A stretch of 64,000 nt of DNA. Source: Parapedobacter sp. SGR-10. GTDB lineage: Bacteria > Bacteroidota > Bacteroidia > Sphingobacteriales > Sphingobacteriaceae. The stretch is taken from positions 1 to 64,000 of the forward strand of contig NZ_JAAJTJ010000019.1 of NCBI RefSeq assembly GCF_011030405.1, read 5' to 3'. Both the position numbers and the translations under genes were made by a program. Below the pieces are notes generated by a model. It did no database searches and was not told the DNA's origin. It was given only the letters and a program-made list of their open reading frames with translations. This document shows, in pieces, positions 35,771-45,346 of this stretch (position 1 is the first letter of the stretch; each line of letters starts with the position of its first letter).

Positions 35771-38322
35771 TAAAAATCAAACTTAATCCTTGCACGTACT
35801 CCCCATTCGGAAACGGAAGGATGGTCTAAGTAATTCAACCGTTTCACAACGTCTACACGTAATATTTTAAAGATATTGGACAGACCGACACTTGCTTCCA
35901 TGTAAGGCTGTGACCCAAATGTAAAAGACGACACATCTCCGTCAGAATTGGTTTGCCAAGCGAACACCTTGTCATTATACGTTGGGTTATTCTCCTCACG
36001 CAATCCTCCATATATACCTTTGAAGCTAAACACCTCCCTCAATTTCAGTTCCTTGAGTAAAGGAATTTTGTTGAGGATAAATCCATTCATATAGTATTGC
36101 ACATTCAAAGCTGCATGATGATCTGAGACAAATTCCAAAAAATTCATCAAGTTGTAAGACTGCAATTGATAAGCATACGTTTGATTCGCACGATGTATAG
36201 TTAATAAAGGGAAAGGAATATTTTTTCCCAAAACATAGCTTCCGTCTACATTGACATCAGCATACCCCAACTGCGAGAGATATACACGTTTGAAAACACT
36301 TCCACTGAAATTGTGGTAGTTGTATTGTCCCTCCAAAAATCCTTTGATACCCGTAGTATAATTGACGGTAAATATAGGATACTTGTTGAAAATAGGTGTC
36401 CTATACAACTTTCCTTGATAATATTCCTCATGCGGGGCCCAACGCAACCCTACCGAAGCTTCAGTTGTACGCAATTCATTCAAAAATGTTGTAGGCATAC
36501 CATTTGTTTCGGGCAATGCATACCTTAACACACCTGCCGGCTCTTGTTTCCATTTACTCAAACCAGCCGTCACAGATAGATTATTCTTGAATTCGGCCTT
36601 GTATTCCAGCCGATAAATATCGTTGTACAGATAGCTTTCGTTTTCTCCTCTTTTCAAAGACAACAGTATATTATCCTCTTGGATAAATTCCAGGTTCTGT
36701 CCGGGAATCTTGGTATCCCGTTGGACAGAAGCACGGATGTAGTGTTGCGGAAATCTATACACGGATTTATTGTTTAGGGAATAGGTTCCGCTCAGGAAAT
36801 ATTTCCACTTTTTGTCTACAAATCCATAGGCCCCATATGCTTCAGAATAAAAACGTGTACTCAAAGCATCGGTGGTGCGCCCTCCGACACGAAACCGTAG
36901 CCCCTCTACAGGGTTATAACTGTAAAATGTATTTACCGGCCCTATCTCTACCGGACCAGCCTGTTTGTACCCCGAAAACAGCAGGGCACCAATATCCATA
37001 ATCCGACGGAAAGAAGACATCAACTGCAAGGAATCTATATTCCGATAAATATATTGCTCTTCTTGGCTAAGGGGTTCAAAGCGTAAATTTGCCCAATAGT
37101 TTTCCGAATCTTCTTCCACTTTTTCTACAGGGAGCTTTACGACCGCATCCCCACTATACACACTATCCGGCTGTTGCTTGCCATTGACATAGTCCTTATA
37201 ATACACAATTCTGTTGCCTCGAATACCTTTTCCTTTGTCGGACAATGCAAAATCTATCCCAAGACTACTTTTATGGAGATAATATTTATGGAGATTATCC
37301 TTGTCAAAGGACAACTCTATCTGAAGTTCACGCACAAAATTCAGATTGATTTCGGGATTGACCGCCATCTTAGCACTCTGTACAGCATACTGCCCATCCA
37401 ACGTGATATACAGCTTTCCTTGAAACAAGAAATCATTCTTATTGCGTGGAAAGAAGCTGAGTTCTACCAATTCATGCTCATGGGTCTTGATCGTATCCGT
37501 AATATAAAAACGGTAAAATGTCGGTGCAGCATTTGCGATGGGACTCAAAAACTGATTGGTCAACAATGTGATATTGCTATCATAAATATCGACATGCTCA
37601 TACAACTTATTGAAATAATTGGAAAGCCCATCATTGTCTACAAACTTCGGATCAAACTCGGCCCGCTGTTCGGCCAAAATATATTGCTTGGTCTTTTTCG
37701 GATCATTACGGTAATAGACTTTGGACACCTTTTCTTCGATAAAAGCCGGCAAGATGTATTTTTCGTCGGCTGTGTTGCTGTCATCCTTCCGAAAGAGAAA
37801 CTGATAATTTTTGAATATTTTCCTATCTTTGAACTTTGGAGAGAGGTTGCTCAGACCCAATGATATTTTTTCATATTGCTCGTATTCCACAAACTGCTGA
37901 CCTGACATTCTATTTTCATCCCGATGCGCAATAACCTGTCGAATCAGTGCTACAGCGGGGTTGTCCTTATTCGAATATTTGAGCTTAGGTCTCTTGATGA
38001 CTACTTCATCAATGACGTTCTCCGATTGCAAAAAGATTTGAAAACTTGTGTTTTGGAGAGAAATAGCTAGATCCTGACTGGTATAACCTACATATGAAAC
38101 ACGAACCTTGGATTGAGGATCGGGTATCGTTAAATTAAAATTTCCATTATCATCCGTGTAGGTGCTATAGCTGCTTCCTACTACAGCTACGGTAGCAAAT
38201 GAAATTGCTTCCTTTGTATGAGCATCCAATACACGTCCCCGAATATCCAATGACTGTCCAAAGGACGATATGGAAAGAGCAAGGGATAAGGATAAAAAAA
38301 CAGTACGTAAAAATATATTCAT
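35770..38322 (-). CDS. DUF5686/carboxypeptidase-regulatory-like outer-membrane protein
   Basis: 850 residues from the ATG at 38322; a GTG three codons upstream is an alternative start. Signal peptide (MNIFLRTVFLSLSLALSISS). About 22-105 are a carboxypeptidase-regulatory-like beta fold (IRGRVLDAHTKEAISFATVAV). The remainder is a long beta-rich DUF5686 region, probably an outer-membrane barrel, ending in an aromatic residue (RARIKFDF) as barrels do. Function of the family is unknown. It is convergent with susCD but has its own upstream region and is not obviously part of the glycan locus. Confidence 0.85.
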   Translation of the reverse strand: MNIFLRTVFLSLSLALSISSFGQSLDIRGRVLDAHTKEAISFATVAVVGSSYSTYTDDNGNFNLTIPDPQSKVRVSYVGYTSQDLAISLQNTSFQIFLQSENVIDEVVIKRPKLKYSNKDNPAVALIRQVIAHRDENRMSGQQFVEYEQYEKISLGLSNLSPKFKDRKIFKNYQFLFRKDDSNTADEKYILPAFIEEKVSKVYYRNDPKKTKQYILAEQRAEFDPKFVDNDGLSNYFNKLYEHVDIYDSNITLLTNQFLSPIANAAPTFYRFYITDTIKTHEHELVELSFFPRNKNDFLFQGKLYITLDGQYAVQSAKMAVNPEINLNFVRELQIELSFDKDNLHKYYLHKSSLGIDFALSDKGKGIRGNRIVYYKDYVNGKQQPDSVYSGDAVVKLPVEKVEEDSENYWANLRFEPLSQEEQYIYRNIDSLQLMSSFRRIMDIGALLFSGYKQAGPVEIGPVNTFYSYNPVEGLRFRVGGRTTDALSTRFYSEAYGAYGFVDKKWKYFLSGTYSLNNKSVYRFPQHYIRASVQRDTKIPGQNLEFIQEDNILLSLKRGENESYLYNDIYRLEYKAEFKNNLSVTAGLSKWKQEPAGVLRYALPETNGMPTTFLNELRTTEASVGLRWAPHEEYYQGKLYRTPIFNKYPIFTVNYTTGIKGFLEGQYNYHNFSGSVFKRVYLSQLGYADVNVDGSYVLGKNIPFPLLTIHRANQTYAYQLQSYNLMNFLEFVSDHHAALNVQYYMNGFILNKIPLLKELKLREVFSFKGIYGGLREENNPTYNDKVFAWQTNSDGDVSSFTFGSQPYMEASVGLSNIFKILRVDVVKRLNYLDHPSVSEWGVRARIKFDF

Positions 38323-38823
38323 AGTCAACACTTTTTACTTTTGACTTTTTGATGAAATAGTTCAAAAGTTATGATGCAAAATAAAAATATATTTTTTATA
38401 TATTAAAGCGTCTGAAAACAGTTTGACTTTTGCATGATAATTTGTTACAACATGCTTTAGTAAGATATGTAATTCTTTGACTTTGTGTTCCCGTATACTG
38501 GCGCACGAACAATGGTATTAAGTTAAGGATGTAACCGTTCTTTTATGTCATTCTGAGGCTAGCCGACCGCGAAGCAGGCATCAGGGACGTGTTGGTGGCG
38601 GTGGGGCTGATGCAACATTGAATCTGTTCGCGATACCGAAAGGGATAGTATACAGATCGTTATTCATTCTTGTGTGTTTTCAATGGCATGAATGATTGCT
38701 CCGCAATTCACGTTGTTTAGGATGACAAAAACGCTTAACTTAATGACATTGGGCGCACGAATCCTTTCGTGTGCCTCAATAACAAGCACACAAAGGAGTC
38801 ACGTGCGCTAACATTAATTCAAC
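38323..38823. other. Non-coding stretch containing a mobile-element-like repeat
   Basis: No gene is visible between the DUF5686 gene and tcdA. The left 170 bases hold the DUF5686 upstream region; the rest is mainly the element at 38510-38751 and its hairpin-forming target site (38752-38777). Confidence 0.6.
38500..38761. mobile_element. MITE-like element (repeat copy B) with 17-bp inverted ends and 10-bp target duplication
   Basis: A 242-bp non-coding segment (38510-38751) has imperfect 17-bp inverted ends: CAATGGTATTAAGTTAA (38510-38526) against the complement of 38735-38751, 15 of 17 matching. Directly outside is a perfect 10-bp direct repeat GGCGCACGAA (38500-38509 and 38752-38761), the mark of an insertion. 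The target was half of a hairpin (GGCGCACGAA-tcc-TTTCGTGTGCC). The core 38547-38625 matches copy A at 4391-4469 (74/79). No transposase is encoded. Confidence 0.7.
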
Positions 38824-39549
38824 TCAATCCCTCTCCAAAAGATCCCGAATAGCAACCGAAGCAATTGCCCCACCAAAGGCAGCTGGTAGGTACGACATCG
38901 TACCATAGGCCGATTTCTTAAAATTGCTTCCATCCGTATAAAGCAATGAAGACTTATCGGGCAGTTCTGTCGAAAAAGCTACTTTCACCCCTGTACGGAT
39001 ATCATGCTTACGAAGCTTCTTGCGTATATGATGTGCCAATTTACAATTGTAGGATTCGCTGATGTCGGCTATTCTGATCTTTGTTGGATCTACTTTCCCC
39101 CCTGCTCCCATCGAACTGACAAAGGGGACCTGTGCGGCATAAGCTTGTCGAATCAAAAATAATTTTGGCGTCACACTATCTATAGCCTCTACGATGTAAT
39201 CTGGTTTCAAATCTAACAACGCCGGAATACGCTCTGGAACCACAAACTCCTCAACCACATGCAGATCCAGTTCGGGATTGATGTCAAGCAGACGCCGTTG
39301 CATGATCTGCGCTTTGGCCATACCATGATTGGTTGCCAAGGCAGGAAGCTGCCGGTTTCTGTTGCTAGGATCTACGGTATCGCCATCAATGATCGTCATT
39401 TTGCCGACGCCTGCACGACAGATAAATTCAGCGGCATAGGAACCTACACCACCTAGACCAAGGACCATGACATGAGAATCGGCCAATTTTTCCAATCCTT
39501 CCCGACCTATTAAGGCTTCGGTTCTGGACAACCAGGATAAATCTTTCAT
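38824..39549 (-). CDS. tcdA: tRNA threonylcarbamoyladenosine dehydratase
   Basis: 241-residue E1-like enzyme (ThiF/MoeB superfamily) that uses ATP to cyclise t6A37 in tRNA to ct6A. The nucleotide loop is VLGLGGVGSYAAEFICRAG, followed by IIDGDTVDPSNRNRQLPAL with the adenylation Asp and Arg residues. YIVEAIDSVTPKLFLI and SSMGAGGKVDPTKIRIADIS are typical TcdA/CsdL segments that separate it from ThiF and MoeB. Length is normal. It stands 90 bases upstream of the TatD-like gene's end on the same strand, so cotranscription is possible. Confidence 0.92.
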   Translation of the reverse strand: MKDLSWLSRTEALIGREGLEKLADSHVMVLGLGGVGSYAAEFICRAGVGKMTIIDGDTVDPSNRNRQLPALATNHGMAKAQIMQRRLLDINPELDLHVVEEFVVPERIPALLDLKPDYIVEAIDSVTPKLFLIRQAYAAQVPFVSSMGAGGKVDPTKIRIADISESYNCKLAHHIRKKLRKHDIRTGVKVAFSTELPDKSSLLYTDGSNFKKSAYGTMSYLPAAFGGAIASVAIRDLLERD

Positions 39550-39638
39550 TTATTTTAAAGTTATGGAAGTGAAGCAGGTTATGGAGGTATGCGTGTCGCC
39601 TTCATAACTACATCACTATCATCACCTCTGTCACTTTA

Positions 39639-40289
39639 TTATATTAAGACAGAATATTTAAATACCCGTTCGAAATTAGCCGCCAACTCCTCTTGAAGTT
39701 CAGATAAGGGCATTTTTCGGACGGCGCAAAAATACATATAAACATCCATTATTTCGATAGGTTTATCATCGGTTTCCAAGAATATTTTATTCAAAGGCAA
39801 TTGGTGGATGTGTTCGTCCAATAGACCTCCAAAAATACTCGCTCCTAGGCTTAGGTAGTATCCTTTTTGGATAATTTGCCTAGCTAGTTCAATCTTCTTA
39901 TTGAATCCGTGAAATACGACCGGAACAGTCACACCATCCAATAGCATGAAGACTTCTTGATAGGATCTGACACAATGGATAAGGAGGGGCTTCCGCAAAT
40001 GCTCAGCCAAAGCAATCTGTTGTTCAAATACCTCAACTTGTTTGTTCCACGGTATGGCAACCATCTTATCCAAACCACATTCTCCAATGCCCAAGACCTG
40101 TTTTTCAGTAGCATATTGCTCCAACTCAACATATTGCTGCCGTTCATTGTCTATATACCAAGGATGGATACCTACAGAGCAATAGGTGTCGGGTAGATCA
40201 TCTTTAGAGACAATGATATTTCTCAGCGATAGCACATTTGCTGCTGCACACACACTATGCGTATGTATATCGATATAACGCAAATCCAT
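39639..40289 (-). CDS. TatD-family metal-dependent hydrolase
   Basis: 216 residues from the ATG at 40289 (MDLRYIDIHTHS), somewhat shorter than the usual 255-265 of TatD. Metal-site motifs are IDIHTH, GIGECGLDK, LLIHCVRS and FLETDDKP. VFHGFNKKIELARQI fits the next His strand. The family includes 3'-5' DNA exonucleases, but many Bacteroidota members are uncharacterised. It is upstream of tcdA on the same strand and divergent from dnaE. A start at 40328 would place the first residues in the upstream hairpin region. Confidence 0.82.
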   Translation of the reverse strand: MDLRYIDIHTHSVCAAANVLSLRNIIVSKDDLPDTYCSVGIHPWYIDNERQQYVELEQYATEKQVLGIGECGLDKMVAIPWNKQVEVFEQQIALAEHLRKPLLIHCVRSYQEVFMLLDGVTVPVVFHGFNKKIELARQIIQKGYYLSLGASIFGGLLDEHIHQLPLNKIFLETDDKPIEIMDVYMYFCAVRKMPLSELQEELAANFERVFKYSVLI

Positions 40290-40310
40290 TGTTAAAAATA
40301 ATAAAAAAAC

Positions 40311-40340
40311 AGTAGAGACGCAATGCATTGCATCTCTACT
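40311..40340. repeat. Palindromic hairpin of the GTAGAG-CAAT family in a divergent gap
   Basis: AGTAGAGACGCAATG (40311-40325) pairs with CATTGCATCTCTACT (40326-40340) with one mismatch. The core resembles the susD hairpin at 35738-35763. It lies between divergent start codons (TatD-like and dnaE), where neither gene needs a terminator, so it looks like a dispersed palindromic repeat. Confidence 0.6.
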
Positions 40341-40378
40341 AATTATCCACAGTCCTTAAATATTAATTCATAATTGAC

Positions 40379-40386
40379 TAATTTTG
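40379..40386 (+). promoter_or_regulatory. Candidate -7 box of dnaE
   Basis: TAATTTTG fits TAnnTTTG and lies 21 bases before the dnaE ATG. No good -33 box is visible. Confidence 0.4.
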
Positions 40387-40407
40387 ATATTCCACTAGAG
40401 AAAGACT

Positions 40408-43400
40408 ATGTACATAATATTCGATACCGAAACAACAGGTTTGCCCAAACGTTGGGATGCCCCCATTACAGATACAGACAACTGGCCACGATGTATCCAG
40501 ATCGCCTGGCAGCTGCACGACGAGAATGGGCGCTTGATAGAGCATCAGGATTATCTGATCAAACCGGACGGTTTCAATATACCGTACGATTCGGAAAAGA
40601 TACACGGTATCTCGACCGAGTTGGCGACAGAGCAAGGCGTACCTCTCCCGGAGGTATTGACCAAGTTTAACGAAGCTTTGGCCAAAGCCAAATTCGTGGT
40701 CGGCCAAAATATCGGTTTTGACATCAATATCATGGGATGTGAATTTTACCGATATGGCGTAGAAAGTCCCATGAGTAGCATGCCGGTACTGGATACCTGT
40801 ACAGAAGTGACGGCAGAGCTACTGCAACTCCCTGGTGGACGTGGTGGACGTTACAAATTGCCCAACCTTACCGAACTCCATTCCTACCTGTTTGGGGTTC
40901 CCTTTGCTGAAGCACACAACGCTACAGCCGACGTGGAGGCCACAACACGATGTTTCTTCGAACTGATACGCCGGGAAGTCTTTACTGCGGAAGAATTACA
41001 GGTCGATACGGGATATTTTGTTGAGTTCCGGCAGCACAATCCGGATGTTATACCCACAGTCGGACTCACACATATTAATCTCAAAGCAGCTTCGGATGCC
41101 ATTCGCAACCGTGATAAACCGTCGGCAGGCAAAATAGAGATAGACGACGCTGTACGCGAAGCCCTACAAGAAGCAGCTTTTGCACATCTGCACAACCATT
41201 CCCAGTTTTCGGTTCTCCAATCTACCATTTCTATCGGAGATCTGGCCGCTGCTACTATCAAGAACAATATGCCGGCTGTTGCCTTGACCGATCACGGCAA
41301 CATGATGGGGGCTTTCCAGTTTGTGAGCCGGATCATTGGCCACAATAAGGAAGTCGAAACCAAACAAAAAGAAGCACAGGAGACAGGTGAAGAATTTACA
41401 GGACAGCTCATCAAACCCATTGTAGGTTGTGAATTTTATGTCTGTGAGGACAGAAAAGACAAAAGCCGAAAAGACAACGGATACCAAATTGTTTTTTTAG
41501 CAAAAAACAAAAACGGTTACCATAACCTGGCCAAAATGGCTTCCATTGCCTATACTGAGGGGTTTTATTACGTACCCCGAATAGATAAAGAAGTCATACA
41601 ACGCCACAAAGAGGACATCATTGTATTATCGGGAAACCTGTATGGAGAAATACCGAGCAAAGTATTGAACATCGGCGAAAACCAGGCAGAAGATGCCCTG
41701 ATATGGTGGAAAGAAGTCTTTAGCAATGACTTTTACATAGAAATCATGCGCCATGGGCAGGAAGATGAAAATCGGGTAAACGAAACATTGGTCAAACTGG
41801 CACAAAAACACGATGTCAAATTGATCGCGACCAACAACACCTACTACGTCAACAAATCCGATGCGCATGCCCATGACATCCTGCTCTGCGTCAAAGACGG
41901 TGAAAAACTTTCCACCCCTATCGGAAGGGGTCGTGGATTTCGATATGGCATGCCTAATCAAGAGTATTATTTCAAATCGGCTGACGAAATGAAAAAAGCA
42001 TTTGCCGATCTGCCCGAAGCTATCTTGAATATACAGGAGATAGTGGACAAGATTGAGATCTATTCCCTCAATCGGGATGTCTTGCTGCCCAAGTTTGAGA
42101 TTCCTGAAGAGTTTCAAGATCCCCAAGACGAAGTAGACGGTGGAAAACGTGGCGAAAATGCCTATCTGCGTCATTTGACCTATGTAGGCGCCGAAAAACG
42201 ATACAAGGAAATTACAGATGACATACGCGAACGGCTCGACTTTGAGCTGGCTACCATTGAGAACACGGGTTATCCCGGTTACTTCCTGATCGTACAGGAT
42301 TTCATCGCTGCTGCCCGCAATATGGGCGTATCGGTAGGTCCCGGACGGGGATCGGCCGCAGGGTCCGCGGTGGCCTATTGCCTCGGTATTACCAATATTG
42401 ACCCGATCGAGTATGATTTGCTCTTCGAGCGTTTCCTCAATCCAGACCGGGTATCCATGCCCGATATCGACATCGACTTCGATGATGAAGGCCGTGGTCG
42501 GGTCATGCAGTATGTCATTGACAAATATGGATCCTCGCAGGTCGCACAGATCATTACCTACGGTACGATGGCCGCTAAATCTTCGATCAAAGATACAGCC
42601 CGTGTACTGGACCTCCCCCTATCCGATGCCAACGAGATCGCCAAGCTCATCCCGAACCTCAAACTGAGCAAGATCTTCAACATGGAGGAAAAAGCCTTGA
42701 AGGAAGTCTTGCGCAGTGAAGAGCTAGAAGCTGTCAATAGGTTGAAAAACCTAGCGGACGGAGCCGGACTGGAAGCCGAAACGATCAAACAGGCCCGGGT
42801 ACTGGAAGGATCGATGCGCAACACGGGAATACATGCCTGCGGGGTCATCATTACGCCGGATGACATCACGAACTTCGTTCCCGTATCACTGGCCAAAGAT
42901 TCCGATCTGTACGTCACCCAATTTGACAACTCCGTCGTCGAAAGTGCCGGACTGTTGAAGATGGACTTTCTGGGATTAAAAACCCTAACCTTGATTAAAG
43001 ACACAGTCGCCAATGTCAAGTTGCGGCATGATATCGAGCTCGATCCTGACAATTTCCCAATAGATGACACACTGACCTACGAACTGTTCCAACGTGGAGA
43101 AACCATAGGCGTGTTCCAGTACGAGTCTCCCGGTATGCAAAAATACATGAAGGAGCTCAAGCCTACGGTCTTTGCCGATCTCATTGCGATGAATGCCCTC
43201 TATCGTCCCGGGCCAATGGAATACATTCCTTCCTTTATCAAACGTAAACACGGTATCGAGCCCATTACATATGATCTGGAAGCCTGCGAAGAATATTTGA
43301 AAGAAACCTATGGAATCACCGTCTATCAGGAACAGGTGATGTTACTTTCGCAAAAACTGGCCGGATTTTCCAAAGGTGACGCCGATGTATTGCGGAAGGC

Positions 43401-44829
43401 GATGGGTAAAAAACAAAAGGCCGTACTCGACAAGATGAAGCCTAAATTCATCGATCAAGCTGCCGAAAATGGTCACGATAAAAAGATCCTGGAGAAGATA
43501 TGGACGGATTGGGAAGCCTTTGCTTCCTACGCTTTTAACAAGTCCCATTCTACCTGCTATGCATGGGTAGCCTATCAAACGGCCTATTTGAAAGCCCATT
43601 ACCCAGCCGAATACATGGCTGCCGTCCTGTCCAACAATATGAATGATATCAAACAGGTCACCTTCTTCATGGAAGAATGTAAACGAATGGGATTGGAAGT
43701 TTTGGGACCGGATGTCAACGAATCACACTACAAATTTACCGTAAACGAAAGTGGAGCTGTCCGTTTCGGTATAGGCGCTGTCAAAGGCGTGGGTGCCGGA
43801 GCCGTGGATACGATCGTACAGACCCGGTCTACAGGACCTTACAAATCTATTTTCGATTTTGCCAAGCGTGTAGACCTTCGTGCTGCCAATAAAAAGGCTT
43901 TTGAAAGTTTAGCCTATGCCGGTGGATTCGACAGTTTTAAGGACACACATCGCGCACAGTACTTTTTCAAGGACGGTGATGGGTCTACAGGTATAGAAAA
44001 AGCCATCAAATTCGGGCAGCGCTTTAAGGAAAACGAGCAGTCCGCCCAGGCAAGTCTGTTTGGTGGAGGTGCAGCCACGGCTCTGCCCGAGCCTGTACTT
44101 ACTCCCTGCACACCTTGGGGACTGATCGAAAAACTCAAATACGAAAAAGATGTAATCGGTATTTACCTGACAAGCCATCCTTTGGACAATTATAAGTTCG
44201 AGATCAAGCATTTTTGTCCAAATTCGGTTACCGATCTACAATTGATCAATAAGGTTAAAGAAACCATAGTGGAAGAAGAAACACTAGACGCATTCAATAA
44301 AATCAAGAATAAGGAACTTGTCGTGGGCGGTATTATCACGAACGTGGCACATCGAATATCCAAGGCTGGAAAACCCTTTGGCTCCTTCATTATTGAAGAT
44401 TATTCCGACTCCTACGATATGGCAATTTTTGGGGAGGATTATGTCAAATTTAAGGGTTATCTACAAGAAGGTTATTTTGTGCAGCTACGAGGTATGGTAC
44501 TAGAGCGCTACAGACAGGAAGGAAACTGGGGATTTGAAATGAAGAGTATACAGCTCCTGTCCGATCTACGGGATAAACTGGCCAAGAGTTTTACCATACA
44601 GATTGTCCTTCATAAATTGAACGAAGAAATGATCTCTTTCTTGGATGAATTGGTACAAGCTACTCAAATAGAGGGCGAACAGGCCAACTGTGCACTCAAG
44701 TTCAAGGTAGTAGACGTACAGGACGAACTTTCCGTAGAAATGCCTGCAAAGGCTAAAAAAATCAAATTGACCAATGAGTTGCTCGAAGGCTTGGAAGAAT
44801 TGGAAGGCGTCAATTATAAATTAAATTGA
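40408..44829 (+). CDS. dnaE: DNA polymerase III alpha subunit with fused N-terminal epsilon-type exonuclease
   Basis: 1473 residues, about 300 more than E. coli DnaE. Residues 1-190 are a DEDDh 3'-5' exonuclease like DnaQ (YIIFDTETTGLP with Asp6 and Glu8; GQNIGFDINIM; HNATADVEATTRCFFELI), so proofreading is built in. From about 255 comes the PHP domain (HLHNHSQFSVLQS, LTDHGNMMGAF). The C-family polymerase core has the catalytic aspartates in MPDIDIDFDDEGRG near residue 685, followed by the HhH and OB regions (LVVGGIITNVAHRISKAGKP). Replicative polymerase. No separate dnaQ is in the window. The fusion is a known Bacteroidota arrangement. Confidence 0.96.
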   Translation: MYIIFDTETTGLPKRWDAPITDTDNWPRCIQIAWQLHDENGRLIEHQDYLIKPDGFNIPYDSEKIHGISTELATEQGVPLPEVLTKFNEALAKAKFVVGQNIGFDINIMGCEFYRYGVESPMSSMPVLDTCTEVTAELLQLPGGRGGRYKLPNLTELHSYLFGVPFAEAHNATADVEATTRCFFELIRREVFTAEELQVDTGYFVEFRQHNPDVIPTVGLTHINLKAASDAIRNRDKPSAGKIEIDDAVREALQEAAFAHLHNHSQFSVLQSTISIGDLAAATIKNNMPAVALTDHGNMMGAFQFVSRIIGHNKEVETKQKEAQETGEEFTGQLIKPIVGCEFYVCEDRKDKSRKDNGYQIVFLAKNKNGYHNLAKMASIAYTEGFYYVPRIDKEVIQRHKEDIIVLSGNLYGEIPSKVLNIGENQAEDALIWWKEVFSNDFYIEIMRHGQEDENRVNETLVKLAQKHDVKLIATNNTYYVNKSDAHAHDILLCVKDGEKLSTPIGRGRGFRYGMPNQEYYFKSADEMKKAFADLPEAILNIQEIVDKIEIYSLNRDVLLPKFEIPEEFQDPQDEVDGGKRGENAYLRHLTYVGAEKRYKEITDDIRERLDFELATIENTGYPGYFLIVQDFIAAARNMGVSVGPGRGSAAGSAVAYCLGITNIDPIEYDLLFERFLNPDRVSMPDIDIDFDDEGRGRVMQYVIDKYGSSQVAQIITYGTMAAKSSIKDTARVLDLPLSDANEIAKLIPNLKLSKIFNMEEKALKEVLRSEELEAVNRLKNLADGAGLEAETIKQARVLEGSMRNTGIHACGVIITPDDITNFVPVSLAKDSDLYVTQFDNSVVESAGLLKMDFLGLKTLTLIKDTVANVKLRHDIELDPDNFPIDDTLTYELFQRGETIGVFQYESPGMQKYMKELKPTVFADLIAMNALYRPGPMEYIPSFIKRKHGIEPITYDLEACEEYLKETYGITVYQEQVMLLSQKLAGFSKGDADVLRKAMGKKQKAVLDKMKPKFIDQAAENGHDKKILEKIWTDWEAFASYAFNKSHSTCYAWVAYQTAYLKAHYPAEYMAAVLSNNMNDIKQVTFFMEECKRMGLEVLGPDVNESHYKFTVNESGAVRFGIGAVKGVGAGAVDTIVQTRSTGPYKSIFDFAKRVDLRAANKKAFESLAYAGGFDSFKDTHRAQYFFKDGDGSTGIEKAIKFGQRFKENEQSAQASLFGGGAATALPEPVLTPCTPWGLIEKLKYEKDVIGIYLTSHPLDNYKFEIKHFCPNSVTDLQLINKVKETIVEEETLDAFNKIKNKELVVGGIITNVAHRISKAGKPFGSFIIEDYSDSYDMAIFGEDYVKFKGYLQEGYFVQLRGMVLERYRQEGNWGFEMKSIQLLSDLRDKLAKSFTIQIVLHKLNEEMISFLDELVQATQIEGEQANCALKFKVVDVQDELSVEMPAKAKKIKLTNELLEGLEELEGVNYKLN

Positions 44830-44883
44830 TAGGGCATAGATAATATTGCATTTTGATGAGATGCCGTTTATGAAGTTTTTACA

Positions 44884-44891
44884 TATATTTG
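44884..44891 (+). promoter_or_regulatory. Candidate -7 box of trxA
   Basis: TATATTTG fits the consensus and lies 33 bases before the trxA ATG. The -33 region is not clear. Confidence 0.4.
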
Positions 44892-44924
44892 TAGGTACAT
44901 TAAATATAAGAGAGGATAATTATT

Positions 44925-45242
44925 ATGGCATTAGAAATTACAGACAGCAACTTTGACGAAGTTGTTTTGAAGTCAGATAAACCCGTTTTGATTGATTTTT
45001 GGGCTGAATGGTGTGGACCTTGCCGCATGGTCGGGCCTGTTGTGGACGAAATTGCCAACGAATATGAAGGCAAAGCTGTCGTCGGAAAAGTCAATGTAGA
45101 TCATAACTCGGATATTTCCGTTAAATATGGAATCCGTAATATTCCGGCTTTATTATTCTTTAAAAACGGTGAGATCGTCGACAAACAAATCGGTGCAGTA
45201 CCAAAATCTGTATTGGTCGAAAAATTGGAAAAGCAATTGTAA
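44925..45242 (+). CDS. trxA: Thioredoxin
   Basis: 105-residue cytosolic dithiol reductant. The active site is W29-C30-G-P-C33 in [15 protein letters not shown]. The cis-proline lies in [11 protein letters not shown]. Length and fold are those of classical TrxA. It has its own terminator and a candidate -7 box, so it is probably monocistronic. Confidence 0.96.
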   Translation: MALEITDSNFDEVVLKSDKPVLIDFWAEWCGPCRMVGPVVDEIANEYEGKAVVGKVNVDHNSDISVKYGIRNIPALLFFKNGEIVDKQIGAVPKSVLVEKLEKQL

Positions 45243-45260
45243 GATTGCTATAACATAGCA

Positions 45261-45297
45261 AAAAAAGCCTTTGAAAGTTTGTTTCAAAGGCTTTTTT
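45261..45297 (+). terminator. Rho-independent terminator of trxA
   Basis: A 16-bp perfect inverted repeat (45261-45276 with 45282-45297) with a five-base loop and a T-run begins 18 bases after the trxA stop. Confidence 0.92.
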
Positions 45298-45346
45298 TTG
45301 GACTTATTTTTGCAATACATTAAATTAGATACTACATAAATCCTAT

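Noticed and set aside
37174..37863. Long open frame (229 codons) on the plus strand inside the DUF5686 gene
   Set aside because: It is antisense to a well-supported outer-membrane protein gene, has no recognisable motif, and its composition follows from the opposite frame.
38323..38331. GTG start of the DUF5686 protein
   Set aside because: An ATG three codons later gives a normal signal peptide, and nothing supports the GTG.
40311..40340. Hairpin considered as a terminator
   Set aside because: It lies between two divergent start codons with no upstream transcript needing termination, so it is listed as a palindromic repeat.
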